Shown in pieces: positions 8,729 through 19,544 of a stretch of 47,443 nucleotides of DNA. The notes under the pieces are model-generated. The model did not search any database. It was given only the letters and a program-made list of their open reading frames with translations, and had not been told where the DNA came from. This DNA is from Bacillus sp. ISL-41 (GTDB lineage: Bacteria; Bacillota; Bacilli; Bacillales; Cytobacillaceae). Position 1 is the stretch's first letter. Each line of letters begins with the position of its first letter. The stretch is from NCBI RefSeq assembly GCF_018613235.1, contig NZ_JAGGQP010000028.1, positions 1 to 47,443 of the forward strand, written 5' to 3'. The position numbers and the translations under genes were made by a program.

Positions 8729-9754
8729 TTGATTACGATAAAGAATGCCAGAAAGATTTATCCTTCCAACAAGGGGGAGGTTAAGGCAGTCGACGATGTC
8801 AACCTTGAAGTCAAGGAAGGCGAAATCTATGGAGTCATCGGTTATAGTGGTGCCGGAAAAAGTACTTTGATCCGCATGCTGAATGGGCTGGAGATCCCGA
8901 CTTCAGGTTCTGTAGTGGTAGCCGGCAGGGAAGTTTCCAGGATTAAGGGAGCGGAACTGCGCAAGGCCCGCCAGGAAATCAGCATGATTTTCCAGCATTT
9001 CAACCTGCTCTGGTCAAGAACAGTGACAGAGAATATTGCGTTCCCGCTTGAAATTGCTGGAGTTCCAAGTGCTGAGAGAGAGAAACGGGTAAAAGAATTG
9101 ATCACACTTGTAGGCCTTGAGGGCCGAGGGGATGCCTATCCTTCCCAGTTAAGTGGCGGACAAAAGCAGAGGGTCGGAATCGCCAGGGCGCTTGCCAATA
9201 ACCCTAAGGTACTTCTTGGGGATGAAGCAACTTCAGCGCTCGACCCACAGACGACTGACCAGATTCTTGATCTTCTTGTTGATATCAATAAAAGGCTCGG
9301 CCTTACAATCGTCCTGATCACTCACGAAATGCATGTTATCAGGAAGATCTGCCACCGTGTCGCCGTAATGGAAGGCGGAAAAATTGTCGAAACAGGACCT
9401 GTTTTGGAAGTGTTTAAAAATCCTCAGCAGCCGATTACGAAAAGATTCGTCCAGCAGGTGACAGAGCCTGAGGAAACAAAAGAAACTGTTGACCATTTAC
9501 TGGAGCGCTATCCACATGGCCGCGTTGTCCAGCTCACATTCGTAGGTGAGGGGACTGAACAGCCGCTGATCACCAACTTGATCCGTGAGTTTTCCATAAC
9601 GGTCAATATCGTCCAGGGTAAAATATCGCAGACACAAAATGGTTCTTATGGAACCTTGTTCATCCATCTTGATGGTGAAGAGGGCGAAGTAGCCCGGGCA
9701 ATCGAGTATATAGGCCAGCATGAAGTCGGCGTGGAGGTGATTTCGAATGGCTGA
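8729..9754 (+). CDS. metN: Methionine ABC transporter, ATP-binding protein
   Basis: 341 aa ATPase that drives uptake of methionine. It shows Walker A GYSGAGKST, the ABC signature LSGGQKQRVGIARAL, Walker B with DEATSALDP, and an H-loop (LITHEMHV). A C-terminal ligand-binding NIL domain of about 80 residues follows. The start is TTG 8729 with GGGGGAG just upstream, which gives the family N-terminus MITIKNARKIYPS; the ATG at 8696 has no ribosome site. It overlaps metI by 8 bases. Confidence 0.96.
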   Translation: MITIKNARKIYPSNKGEVKAVDDVNLEVKEGEIYGVIGYSGAGKSTLIRMLNGLEIPTSGSVVVAGREVSRIKGAELRKARQEISMIFQHFNLLWSRTVTENIAFPLEIAGVPSAEREKRVKELITLVGLEGRGDAYPSQLSGGQKQRVGIARALANNPKVLLGDEATSALDPQTTDQILDLLVDINKRLGLTIVLITHEMHVIRKICHRVAVMEGGKIVETGPVLEVFKNPQQPITKRFVQQVTEPEETKETVDHLLERYPHGRVVQLTFVGEGTEQPLITNLIREFSITVNIVQGKISQTQNGSYGTLFIHLDGEEGEVARAIEYIGQHEVGVEVISNG

Positions 9755-10415
9755 GACATTGTTTCCAAATGTCAACTGGGACCGAATGTGGGAAGCGACA
9801 GTTGAGACACTATACATGAGTGCCATTTCCGTTGTGGCTACTTTCATCCTTGGAGCAATCCTCGGACTGCTGCTCTTTTTGACCTCCAAGGGCAATATAT
9901 GGGAAAACCAGCCGGTCAATTTAGTATTGAGCGCAATCGTTAATATTTTCAGGTCGATCCCATTCATTATTTTAATCGTCCTATTGATTCCTTTTACAAA
10001 AATCATCGTGGGGTCGATGATCGGAGAAAACGCAGCATTGCCTGCACTGATCATTGGATCGGCTCCATTTTACGCAAGGATGGTGGAAATCGGCTTGCGT
10101 GAGATAGATAAAGGAGTCATTGAAGCAGCAAAGTCTATGGGTGCCAAGACGACGACGATCATCTGGAAGGTGCTGCTGCCGGAATCGATGCCAGCACTGG
10201 TTTCCGGTATCACAGTGACGGCAATCGCGCTGGTCAGTTACACTGCGATGGCCGGAGTCATCGGCGCAGGCGGCCTTGGAAACCTTGCCTACATGGAAGG
10301 CTTCCAGAGGAGCCGGAACGATGTCACCTTGATGGCAACCATCATTATTTTGATCATCGTGTTTTTAATTCAGTTTGTTGGTGATTACTTCACTAGAAAA
10401 TTAGATAAGAGATAA
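9747..10415 (+). CDS. metI: Methionine ABC transporter, permease
   Basis: 222 aa membrane permease with about five hydrophobic helices. The cytoplasmic EAA-type loop is seen in IEAAKSMGAKTTTIIWKVLLPE, which contacts MetN. It starts inside the end of metN with GGAGGTGA 6 bases ahead, which suggests translational coupling. In B. subtilis it is called metP (yusB). Confidence 0.95.
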   Translation: MAETLFPNVNWDRMWEATVETLYMSAISVVATFILGAILGLLLFLTSKGNIWENQPVNLVLSAIVNIFRSIPFIILIVLLIPFTKIIVGSMIGENAALPALIIGSAPFYARMVEIGLREIDKGVIEAAKSMGAKTTTIIWKVLLPESMPALVSGITVTAIALVSYTAMAGVIGAGGLGNLAYMEGFQRSRNDVTLMATIIILIIVFLIQFVGDYFTRKLDKR

Positions 10416-10429
10416 AGGAGAGATTTGAA

Positions 10430-11269
10430 TTGAAAAAATGGTTATTAGCACTATTAGCATTAGTTTTAACAGCAGGCCTTGCAGCTTGCGGAACTTCCGA
10501 GGATAACACATCAGGCGAAGGCGGCAAGGAAGAAAGCAAAAAAATCGTCGTAGGGGCTTCAAACGTACCTCACGCAGAAATTTTGGAAGAAGCAAAAGCT
10601 TTACTTGAAGAAAAAGGTTTTGAAATGGAAATCAAGACATTCAATGATTATGTTGTTCCTAACCAGGCACTTGATGGGGGAGAACTGGATGCAAACTATT
10701 TCCAGCACATCCCTTACCTTGAGTCACAAATGGCTGAGCACGGCTATAAGTTTGAAAATGCTGGCGGCATCCACATTGAGCCTATCGGTGTATATTCCAA
10801 GGAACATACAACACTTGATGACCTGCCAAAGGGTGCGCACATCATTATGAGCAGCTCGGTAGCAGACCATGGCCGTATTTTGACAATGCTTGAAAAAGAG
10901 GGATTGATTACTCTTAAAGAAGGCGTGGAAAAAGTTAATGCTACAATTGATGATATCGCAGAAAACTCTAAAGAATTGAAGTTTGATACAGAATACGAAG
11001 CAGCATTGCTTCCACAGATCTTCAACAATGGTGAAGGCGACGCAGTGTTGATCAACTCTAACTATGCAATTGATGCTGGATTGAACCCATTGAAGGACTC
11101 AATCGCGATTGAGGAAAGCGATTCTCCATACGTGAACGTAATTGCTGTCCGTGAAGGAGATGCTGACAAACCGGCAATCAAGGCATTGGTTGAAGTGCTT
11201 CGTTCAAAAGAAATCCAGGACTTCATCCTTGAAAAATATGAAGGTGCAGTCGTACCGGTAAAAGAATAA
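10430..11269 (+). CDS. metQ: Methionine-binding lipoprotein
   Basis: 279 aa substrate-binding protein of the MetNIQ importer, anchored to the outer face of the membrane. The signal peptide ends in the lipobox LAAC, with the lipidated Cys at residue 20. The mature part has the NlpA-type fold (VGASNVPHAEILEEA; NYFQHIPYLE). Start is TTG 10430, nine bases after AAGGAG, the usual M-K-K-W signal start. A strong terminator ends the operon. Confidence 0.95.
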   Translation: MKKWLLALLALVLTAGLAACGTSEDNTSGEGGKEESKKIVVGASNVPHAEILEEAKALLEEKGFEMEIKTFNDYVVPNQALDGGELDANYFQHIPYLESQMAEHGYKFENAGGIHIEPIGVYSKEHTTLDDLPKGAHIIMSSSVADHGRILTMLEKEGLITLKEGVEKVNATIDDIAENSKELKFDTEYEAALLPQIFNNGEGDAVLINSNYAIDAGLNPLKDSIAIEESDSPYVNVIAVREGDADKPAIKALVEVLRSKEIQDFILEKYEGAVVPVKE

Positions 11270-11276
11270 CTTCTTG

Positions 11277-11309
11277 AAAAAGCAGGCGGGCAGCCTGCTT
11301 TTTCTTTTT
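11277..11309 (+). terminator. Intrinsic terminator after metQ
   Basis: AAAAAGCAGGC (11277-11287) pairs with GCCTGCTTTTT (11293-11303), followed by CTTTTTG. Confidence 0.9.
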
Positions 11310-11373
11310 GCCGCATAACAGGCCAGGAAAATTAACATACTAACCGAGAAAAAAGCAGAATGGAGTGGAAACA

Positions 11374-11745
11374 ATGGAGCATCACTATGAACCCCGGAAT
11401 TCAACCGAAGCAGCTCTTCATGAATATAAGCAAGGATTGGGAGTTTTCACGCAAAAAATGCCGGAGCTTGCAAGCCACTATAATGCATTCACGGAAGTAT
11501 GTTTTCAGGAAGGAACCTTGACGCAAAAAGAAAAGCAATTGATTGCACTCGGGATTTCTTTGTATTCACAAGATGAATATTGCATCATTTATCATGTGAA
11601 AGGCTGCCTAGATCAGGGGGCGACTGAAGAGCAAATTTTGGAAGCGGTTGGAGTTACAGCTGCATTTGGCGGCGGCGCGGCAATGAGCCAGGCCGTGACA
11701 CTAGTCCAGGAAGCAATGGCCGAACTGAATACTTTAAAGCAGTAA
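11374..11745 (+). CDS. yurZ: Carboxymuconolactone decarboxylase/AhpD-family protein YurZ
   Basis: 123 aa alpha-helical protein of the CMD/AhpD family. The core motif is [24 protein letters not shown]; it has Cys and His in place but not the CxxC pair of true AhpD, so peroxidase-linked activity is uncertain. Start ATG 11374 follows GGAGTGG; the GTG at 11365 lies inside that site. In B. subtilis yurZ lies directly between metQ and sufC. Here 2 kb of repeats separate it from sufC. Confidence 0.83.
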   Translation: MEHHYEPRNSTEAALHEYKQGLGVFTQKMPELASHYNAFTEVCFQEGTLTQKEKQLIALGISLYSQDEYCIIYHVKGCLDQGATEEQILEAVGVTAAFGGGAAMSQAVTLVQEAMAELNTLKQ

Positions 11746-11893
11746 ATGCTGTTTCATGCAGCAGATTTCGCTGTTAAATAACAGGAAAGGCTTCATTTGG
11801 GAGGATATTGCCAGTATTCTAAGAATGGCAGAGTTGAAGTCGCGTCAGGACCCCATATTCCATCACATCCAAAAATTAACGGTTTTAACCGCT

Positions 11894-11923
11894 TTGATAG
11901 TGGTAAATAAAAGGTGTTAAGAT
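11894..11923 (+). promoter_or_regulatory. Candidate promoter for the 61-codon ORF
   Basis: TTGATA at 11894-11899 and TAAGAT at 11918-11923 with an 18-base spacer and an extended TGT before the -10. A CGGTT-TT-AACCG palindrome (11880-11891) touches the -35 box. Confidence 0.45.
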
Positions 11924-11976
11924 TGCAATATCAAAAAAACGCTTATTAAAGCGAAAAACCGAAGGGATGATTCACT

Positions 11977-12162
11977 ATTAGTCAGCTAAAACTGAACTAC
12001 ACAAGTGAAATGGAGAAAGCGATGCATGGAGCACATGGAATTAGTTACGAGGTATACAGCATGAACCATGACGCAAGAATGGAAGTCGAAAGAAAACGCG
12101 AAAGAGACTATATCAAAAGCCAACGGATGGTCGCAGACCTGGACAGAAAAGTCCACTCGTAA
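11977..12162 (+). CDS. Candidate small protein, 61 aa, possible ATT start
   Basis: I do not recognise this protein. The frame reads SQLKLNYTSEMEKAMHGAHG... and ends in a charged helical tail rich in Glu, Arg and Lys (MEVERKRERDYIKSQRMVADL). No ATG, GTG or TTG in this frame has a ribosome site; the only well-placed site, GAAGGGATGA at 11961-11970, is 6 bases before an ATT codon at 11977. The alternative is ATG 12010 (50 aa) with almost no site. A candidate promoter upstream and a clear terminator 35 bases after the stop frame it as its own transcription unit. Confidence 0.5.
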   Translation: MSQLKLNYTSEMEKAMHGAHGISYEVYSMNHDARMEVERKRERDYIKSQRMVADLDRKVHS

Positions 12163-12197
12163 GCGAGAGAATATATATATAGAAGAAACTCTTTGGG

Positions 12198-12230
12198 AAC
12201 CAGTGTGAATGATACACTGGTTTCTTTATT
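12198..12230 (+). terminator. Intrinsic terminator after the small ORF
   Basis: AACCAGTGT (12198-12206) pairs with ACACTGGTT (12214-12222), followed by TCTTTATTATT. Confidence 0.8.
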
Positions 12231-12261
12231 ATTATGTGCTGTGGTTACACGAAGGTGGAAT

Positions 12262-13175
12262 TTAAAGATCAAGCTGTTATTGTGACAGGTTCGAGGAGTA
12301 AGGATGAAAAGCTGTCATGATCAAGCTGTTATTGTGACAGGTTCGAGGAGTAAGTATGAAAAGCTGTCAAGAAAACGCTGGTATTGTGACAGGTTTGAGG
12401 TGTAAGGATGAAAAGCTGACATGATCAAGCTGTTATTGTGACAGGTTCGAGGAGTAAGTATGAAAAGCTGTCAAGAAAACGCTGGTATTGTGACAGGTTT
12501 GAGGTGTAAGGATGAAAAGCTGACAAGAAAAGGCCGTTATTGTGACAGGTTTGATGTGTAAGGATGAAAAGCTGTCAAGAAAACGCTGTTATTGTGACAG
12601 GTACGAGGTGTAGGAGAGAAAAGCTGTCAAGAAAAAGCCGTTATTATGACAGGTTTGATGTGTAAGGTTGAAAAGCTGTCAAGAAAACGCTGTTATTGTG
12701 ACAGGTACGAGGTGTAAGGACGAAAAGCTGTCAAGAAAAGGCTGTAATTATGACAGGTTCGACTTGTTGGAGCGAAAAGCTGTCAAAAGAAGGAGCAACT
12801 TCAGACAGGTTTGATGCCCAAAGGGGAAAAGCTGTCAAAAGAAGGAGCAACTTCAGACAGGTTTGATGCCCAAAGGGGAAAAGCTGTCATAAGATGAGGG
12901 AACTTCAGACAGGTTTGGTGCCAAAAGGGGAATAGCTGTCATAAGTTGAGGGAACTTTAGACAGTTTTGGTGCTCAAAGGGGAAAAGCTGTCATAAGATG
13001 AGGGAACTTTAGACAGGTTTGGTGCTCAAAGGGGAATAGCTGTCATAAGTTGAGAGAACTTCAGACAGGTTTGATGCCCAAAGGGGAAAAGCTGTCAGAA
13101 GAAGGAGCAACTTCAGACCGGTTTGAAGGAACCAAGTGAAAAGTTGTCCGAAGTCGGTCTAACTTCGTATCGGGC
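12262..13175. repeat. 52-bp tandem repeat array, 16 full copies
   Basis: Sixteen consecutive units of exactly 52 bases run from 12307 to 13138, each starting with AAAAGCTGTC or a close variant. A partial copy precedes them and a decayed copy (13139 onward) follows. Units 1-9 (to 12774) form one subfamily with TGACAGGT right arms; units 10-16 form another with TTCAGACAGG and a CAAAGGGG end. In nearly all units CTGTC and GACAG are 19 bases apart and form an inverted repeat. Units 1-2 and 3-4 are near-identical pairs, and units 10 and 11 are identical. Because 52 is not a multiple of 3 and stops recur, it is not protein-coding. Confidence 0.95.
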
Positions 13176-13434
13176 CTAGCCTCCGTGATTAATCCAGCAG
13201 GATACCACATAGCTTAGGCTATCTAGTACATTTTTTTATAGTAGAAGGTGAAAAATAAAATGATGTACAAGCTATGAGCGGAATATCCGACTTTAAAGTG
13301 CTTGTTCTGTTAAAATGAGATTGTGTTTTGTCGTCGCATGTCGCCATCCAGCGAGCTGAATGGCGGGGTGGGGGAAGTGTAAAGAAGACAAGAAAATCGA
13401 TCTGCAGATATAAATGGAAATCGGAATTCCTGCT

Positions 13435-13573
13435 GATTTTTGGCTCACTTCGTGAAGCTAACGCCTCCCTGGCTTTTCAGCCACGGCTGAAAAGCTGCCG
13501 AGTGGAAATGAAACGCTGCGGGCAAATGAATTTGCTCGGTCGTTTCCTTCCCACTCGGCATGAGCCAAAAATC
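13435..13573. other. Nested multi-branched inverted-repeat element
   Basis: A perfect 13-bp outer stem pairs GATTTTTGGCTCA (13435-13447) with TGAGCCAAAAATC (13561-13573). Inside it are a small CTTC/GAAG hairpin (13448-13457), an 11-bp hairpin GCTTTTCAGCC / GGCTGAAAAGC (13472-13495), and a long arm: TGCCGAGTGG / CCACTCGGCA (13496-13505, 13551-13560), GAAACG / CGTTTC, and GCAAAT / ATTTGC. A weaker outer pairing of CTGCAGAT (about 13402) with ATCTGCAG (about 13592) may extend it. It is a cloverleaf-like fold of about 139 bases on either strand. I do not recognise an RNA family. Confidence 0.75.
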
Positions 13574-13625
13574 GAAGGGGGTTTGACAATAATCTGCAGG
13601 GTTCGTTGTATTTCTTTCCACTTCT

Positions 13626-13644
13626 AAAGTGTTGCTAACACTTT
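13626..13644. promoter_or_regulatory. 8-bp palindrome before sufC
   Basis: AAAGTGTT-GCT-AACACTTT is a perfect inverted repeat about 100 bases before sufC. It could be an operator or a weak hairpin; a TATAAG box lies 9 bases downstream (13653) with a poorly spaced TTGCTA inside the palindrome. Confidence 0.35.
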
Positions 13645-13742
13645 CTATTTGTTATAAGATTGTAATGAGAATAAAATGAGAATAGAGCTTTTGACGGCTA
13701 GAGTCGGCTTAAAATCTTTTCTATATTGACGGAGGTAATATT

Positions 13743-14528
13743 ATGGCAGGATCTGTATTATCAATTAAGGACCTTCAAGTTGAGATTGAAGGCAAGCAGA
13801 TATTAAAAGGTGTGGATATTGAAGTTAAGGGTGGAGAAATCCATGCGATCATGGGACCAAACGGTACTGGTAAGTCCACTTTGTCTTCTTCTATCATGGG
13901 ACACCCTAAGTATGAAGTAACAAATGGAACAATTACGCTTGATGGCGAAGATGTTCTGGAAATGGAAGTTGATGAAAGAGCACGCGCTGGTCTTTTCCTT
14001 GCGATGCAATATCCTAGCGAAATCAGCGGTGTAACGAATGCTGACTTCTTGCGTTCTGCATTGAACAGCCGTCTTGGCGAAGGAAATGAAATTTCTCTTA
14101 TGAAGTTCATCCGCAAGATGGATAAGCAAATGGAATTCCTTGAAATGGACCTTGATATGGCACAGCGTTACTTAAACGAAGGTTTCTCCGGCGGTGAGAA
14201 GAAGCGTAACGAGATCCTTCAATTGATGATGCTTGAACCAAAAATCGCAATCCTTGATGAAATTGATTCAGGACTTGATATCGACGCATTGAAGGTTGTT
14301 TCTAAAGGAATTAACCAAATGCGCGGCGAAGATTTCGGCTGCTTGATTATCACTCACTACCAGCGCCTTCTTGACTACATCACTCCTGACTATGTTCACG
14401 TTATGATGCAGGGCCGTATTGTGAAGTCTGGTGGACCAGAACTTGCACAGCGCTTAGAAGCAGAAGGATACGACTGGATTAAGAAAGAACTGGGCATCGA
14501 AGACGAAACAGTTGGGCAAGAAGCTTAA
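13743..14528 (+). CDS. sufC: Iron-sulfur cluster assembly ATPase SufC
   Basis: 261 aa ABC-type ATPase of the SufBCD scaffold complex. It has Walker A GPNGTGKST, the SufC-type signature FSGGEKKRNEILQ, and Walker B AILDEIDSGLDIDAL. ATP hydrolysis is thought to open the SufB-SufD interface for cluster assembly. GGAGGTAATATT precedes the ATG. It opens the sufCDSUB operon, the Firmicute order; sufD follows after 18 bases. Confidence 0.98.
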   Translation: MAGSVLSIKDLQVEIEGKQILKGVDIEVKGGEIHAIMGPNGTGKSTLSSSIMGHPKYEVTNGTITLDGEDVLEMEVDERARAGLFLAMQYPSEISGVTNADFLRSALNSRLGEGNEISLMKFIRKMDKQMEFLEMDLDMAQRYLNEGFSGGEKKRNEILQLMMLEPKIAILDEIDSGLDIDALKVVSKGINQMRGEDFGCLIITHYQRLLDYITPDYVHVMMQGRIVKSGGPELAQRLEAEGYDWIKKELGIEDETVGQEA

Positions 14529-14546
14529 GCGTTGGGGGGATTTATA

Positions 14547-17519
<2,973 letters not shown>

Positions 17520-17520
17520 G

Positions 17521-17543
17521 AAATCATCACCTGATGATTTTTT
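17521..17543 (+). terminator. Hairpin with T-run between sufU and sufB
   Basis: AAATCATCA / TGATGATTT with a very short loop and six T. It is AT-rich, so termination is probably partial; it sits inside an operon whose last gene is needed in stoichiometric amounts. Confidence 0.5.
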
Positions 17544-17584
17544 CCGAAAGGGCTGCGGGGGATTGGCCTGCAGCGAACAACTAC

Positions 17585-17612
17585 AAAGCAGGAAACCTGG
17601 TTTCCTTGCTTT
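17585..17612. other. Palindrome just upstream of sufB
   Basis: AAAGCAGGAAACC (17585-17597) and GGTTTCCTTGCTTT (17599-17612) form a near-perfect 13-bp inverted repeat ending about 10 bases before the sufB ribosome site. It may be an RNA stability or processing structure, or a protein site. Confidence 0.5.
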
Positions 17613-17632
17613 AAGAATGGAGGAATTCGACG

Positions 17633-19030
17633 ATGGCTAAAAAAATGCCAGAGATCGGTGATTATAAATACGGATTTTCCGATAAAGACGTTTCCATCTT
17701 CCGGTCTAAGCGCGGTTTGACGCGTGAAATCGTTGAAGAAATTTCAAAAATGAAGGAAGAGCCCCAGTGGATGCTGGACTTCCGTTTAAAATCATTGGAG
17801 CACTTCTACAATATGCCAATGCCTCAATGGGGCGGCGACATGGCTTCATTGAACTTTGATGAAATCACTTATTATGTAAAACCTTCTGAGCGCTCTGAAA
17901 AATCATGGGATGAAGTTCCTGATGAAATCAAGGCGACATTCGATAAGCTTGGGATTCCTGAAGCTGAGCAAAAGTACCTTGCAGGTGTTTCTGCGCAATA
18001 CGAATCAGAGGTTGTATACCACAACATGAAGGAAGAGCTTGAAGAGCTTGGAATCGTCTTCAAAGACACAGATTCTGCTTTGAAAGAAAATGAAGACATT
18101 TTCCGTGAGCATTTCGGAAAAGTCATCCCTCCAACAGACAACAAGTTTTCAGCATTAAACTCTGCGGTCTGGTCTGGCGGATCTTTCATCTATGTTCCAA
18201 AGGGCATCAAAGTGGATACTCCGCTCCAGGCGTACTTCCGCATCAACTCTGAAAACATGGGACAGTTCGAGCGTACACTAATCATCGTTGATGAAGGCGC
18301 GCACGTACACTATGTTGAAGGATGTACAGCTCCTGTTTACACAACGAACTCTCTTCACAGTGCGGTCGTTGAAATTATCATCAAAAAAGACGCGTATTGC
18401 CGTTACACAACAATCCAGAACTGGGCAAACAACGTCTTCAACCTTGTAACAAAGCGTGCGGTTTGTGAAGCGAACGCGACAATGGAATGGATCGATGGCA
18501 ACATCGGTTCCAAGCTGACAATGAAATACCCGGCAGTCATCCTTAAGGGTGAAGGCGCACGCGGTATGACATTATCAATCGCAATCGCTGGTAAAGGCCA
18601 GCACCAGGATGCAGGTGCGAAAATGATCCACCTTGCGCCAAACACATCATCAACCATCGTATCAAAATCAATCTCTAAGCAGGGCGGAAAAGTAACATAC
18701 CGCGGTATCGTCCACTTCGGACGCAAAGCTGACGGTGCCCGCTCTAACATTGAGTGCGATACGCTGATTATGGATAACAAGTCTACTTCAGACACGATTC
18801 CATACAATGAAATCCTGAACGACAACATTTCTCTTGAGCACGAAGCGAAGGTTTCTAAGGTATCAGAAGAGCAATTGTTCTACCTGATGAGCCGCGGAGT
18901 CTCCGAAGAAGAAGCAACAGAAATGATCGTAATGGGTTTCATCGAGCCATTCACAAAAGAATTGCCAATGGAATACGCAGTCGAAATGAACCGCCTGATC
19001 AAGTTCGAAATGGAAGGTTCAATCGGTTAA
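17633..19030 (+). CDS. sufB: Fe-S assembly scaffold protein SufB
   Basis: 465 aa scaffold on which the cluster is built. It carries the hallmark segments of Suf[11 protein letters not shown], the [16 protein letters not shown] stretch, and [24 protein letters not shown]. Start ATG follows GGAGGAATTCGACG. It ends the suf operon and is followed by a strong terminator. Confidence 0.98.
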   Translation: MAKKMPEIGDYKYGFSDKDVSIFRSKRGLTREIVEEISKMKEEPQWMLDFRLKSLEHFYNMPMPQWGGDMASLNFDEITYYVKPSERSEKSWDEVPDEIKATFDKLGIPEAEQKYLAGVSAQYESEVVYHNMKEELEELGIVFKDTDSALKENEDIFREHFGKVIPPTDNKFSALNSAVWSGGSFIYVPKGIKVDTPLQAYFRINSENMGQFERTLIIVDEGAHVHYVEGCTAPVYTTNSLHSAVVEIIIKKDAYCRYTTIQNWANNVFNLVTKRAVCEANATMEWIDGNIGSKLTMKYPAVILKGEGARGMTLSIAIAGKGQHQDAGAKMIHLAPNTSSTIVSKSISKQGGKVTYRGIVHFGRKADGARSNIECDTLIMDNKSTSDTIPYNEILNDNISLEHEAKVSKVSEEQLFYLMSRGVSEEEATEMIVMGFIEPFTKELPMEYAVEMNRLIKFEMEGSIG

Positions 19031-19045
19031 TAATGATAGTTACAG

Positions 19046-19076
19046 AATCCACCTGCTTATGGCAGGTGGATTTTTT
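19046..19076 (+). terminator. Intrinsic terminator of the suf operon
   Basis: 11-bp perfect stem AATCCACCTGC / GCAGGTGGATT with a 5-base loop and a T tract. Confidence 0.92.
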
Positions 19077-19148
19077 ATCATTTTTTTCAGCTGGATTCAG
19101 GTATATTTTTGCAAAATTAGGAAGACGGCATGATTAAGGCCGACTTTT

Positions 19149-19458
19149 GGGAGATTATTGATGATTAGTGGGCAATTATTGAATAGAACGGGATAATTAT
19201 GCGATAAGTTTGGGAGATTAAGCTCTTTGATTAGTAGGATAATTTTCCCAGCTCGGAATTCATATAAAATTAAGCTGTGGATTATCACATAATATGGAAA
19301 ACATTGCAATTTCGATATATTTTAATGCGATTCAAAGTGCAGTAAATTCAACTTTTAGTGCAATCAATTCGATTTTCATGCAATTCATGCGATTTTTTAA
19401 TAAAAATGCAATCGGACGTTCAATATCATCTGCAATTAATCGAAAGCAAAATGCAATA
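19149..19458. repeat. Two adjacent AT-rich arrays with about 21-bp period
   Basis: From 19149 a GGGnnATTAT motif recurs at about 19149, 19170, 19190 and 19212. From 19305 a TGCRAT motif recurs at about 19305, 19326, 19359, 19380, 19408, 19431 and 19452, mostly 20-23 bases apart. An 84-aa open frame crosses it but shows no ribosome site or coding character. This covers most of the 514-base gap before yunF. Confidence 0.65.
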
Positions 19459-19544
19459 TTCCCTTTAATGGCGGAACCCAGGTTGTTTCTCCATTTCAAT
19501 TGTGGGGAAATATGCTATCATGAAACTAAAATGGAGGTGCACAG

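Noticed and set aside
12262-13175. CRISPR array
   Set aside because: The whole 52-bp unit repeats; there are no unique spacers alternating with a constant repeat, and no cas genes are nearby.
13328-13627. 99-aa open frame upstream of sufC
   Set aside because: It is made mostly of the inverted-repeat element, has no good ribosome site and an implausible composition.
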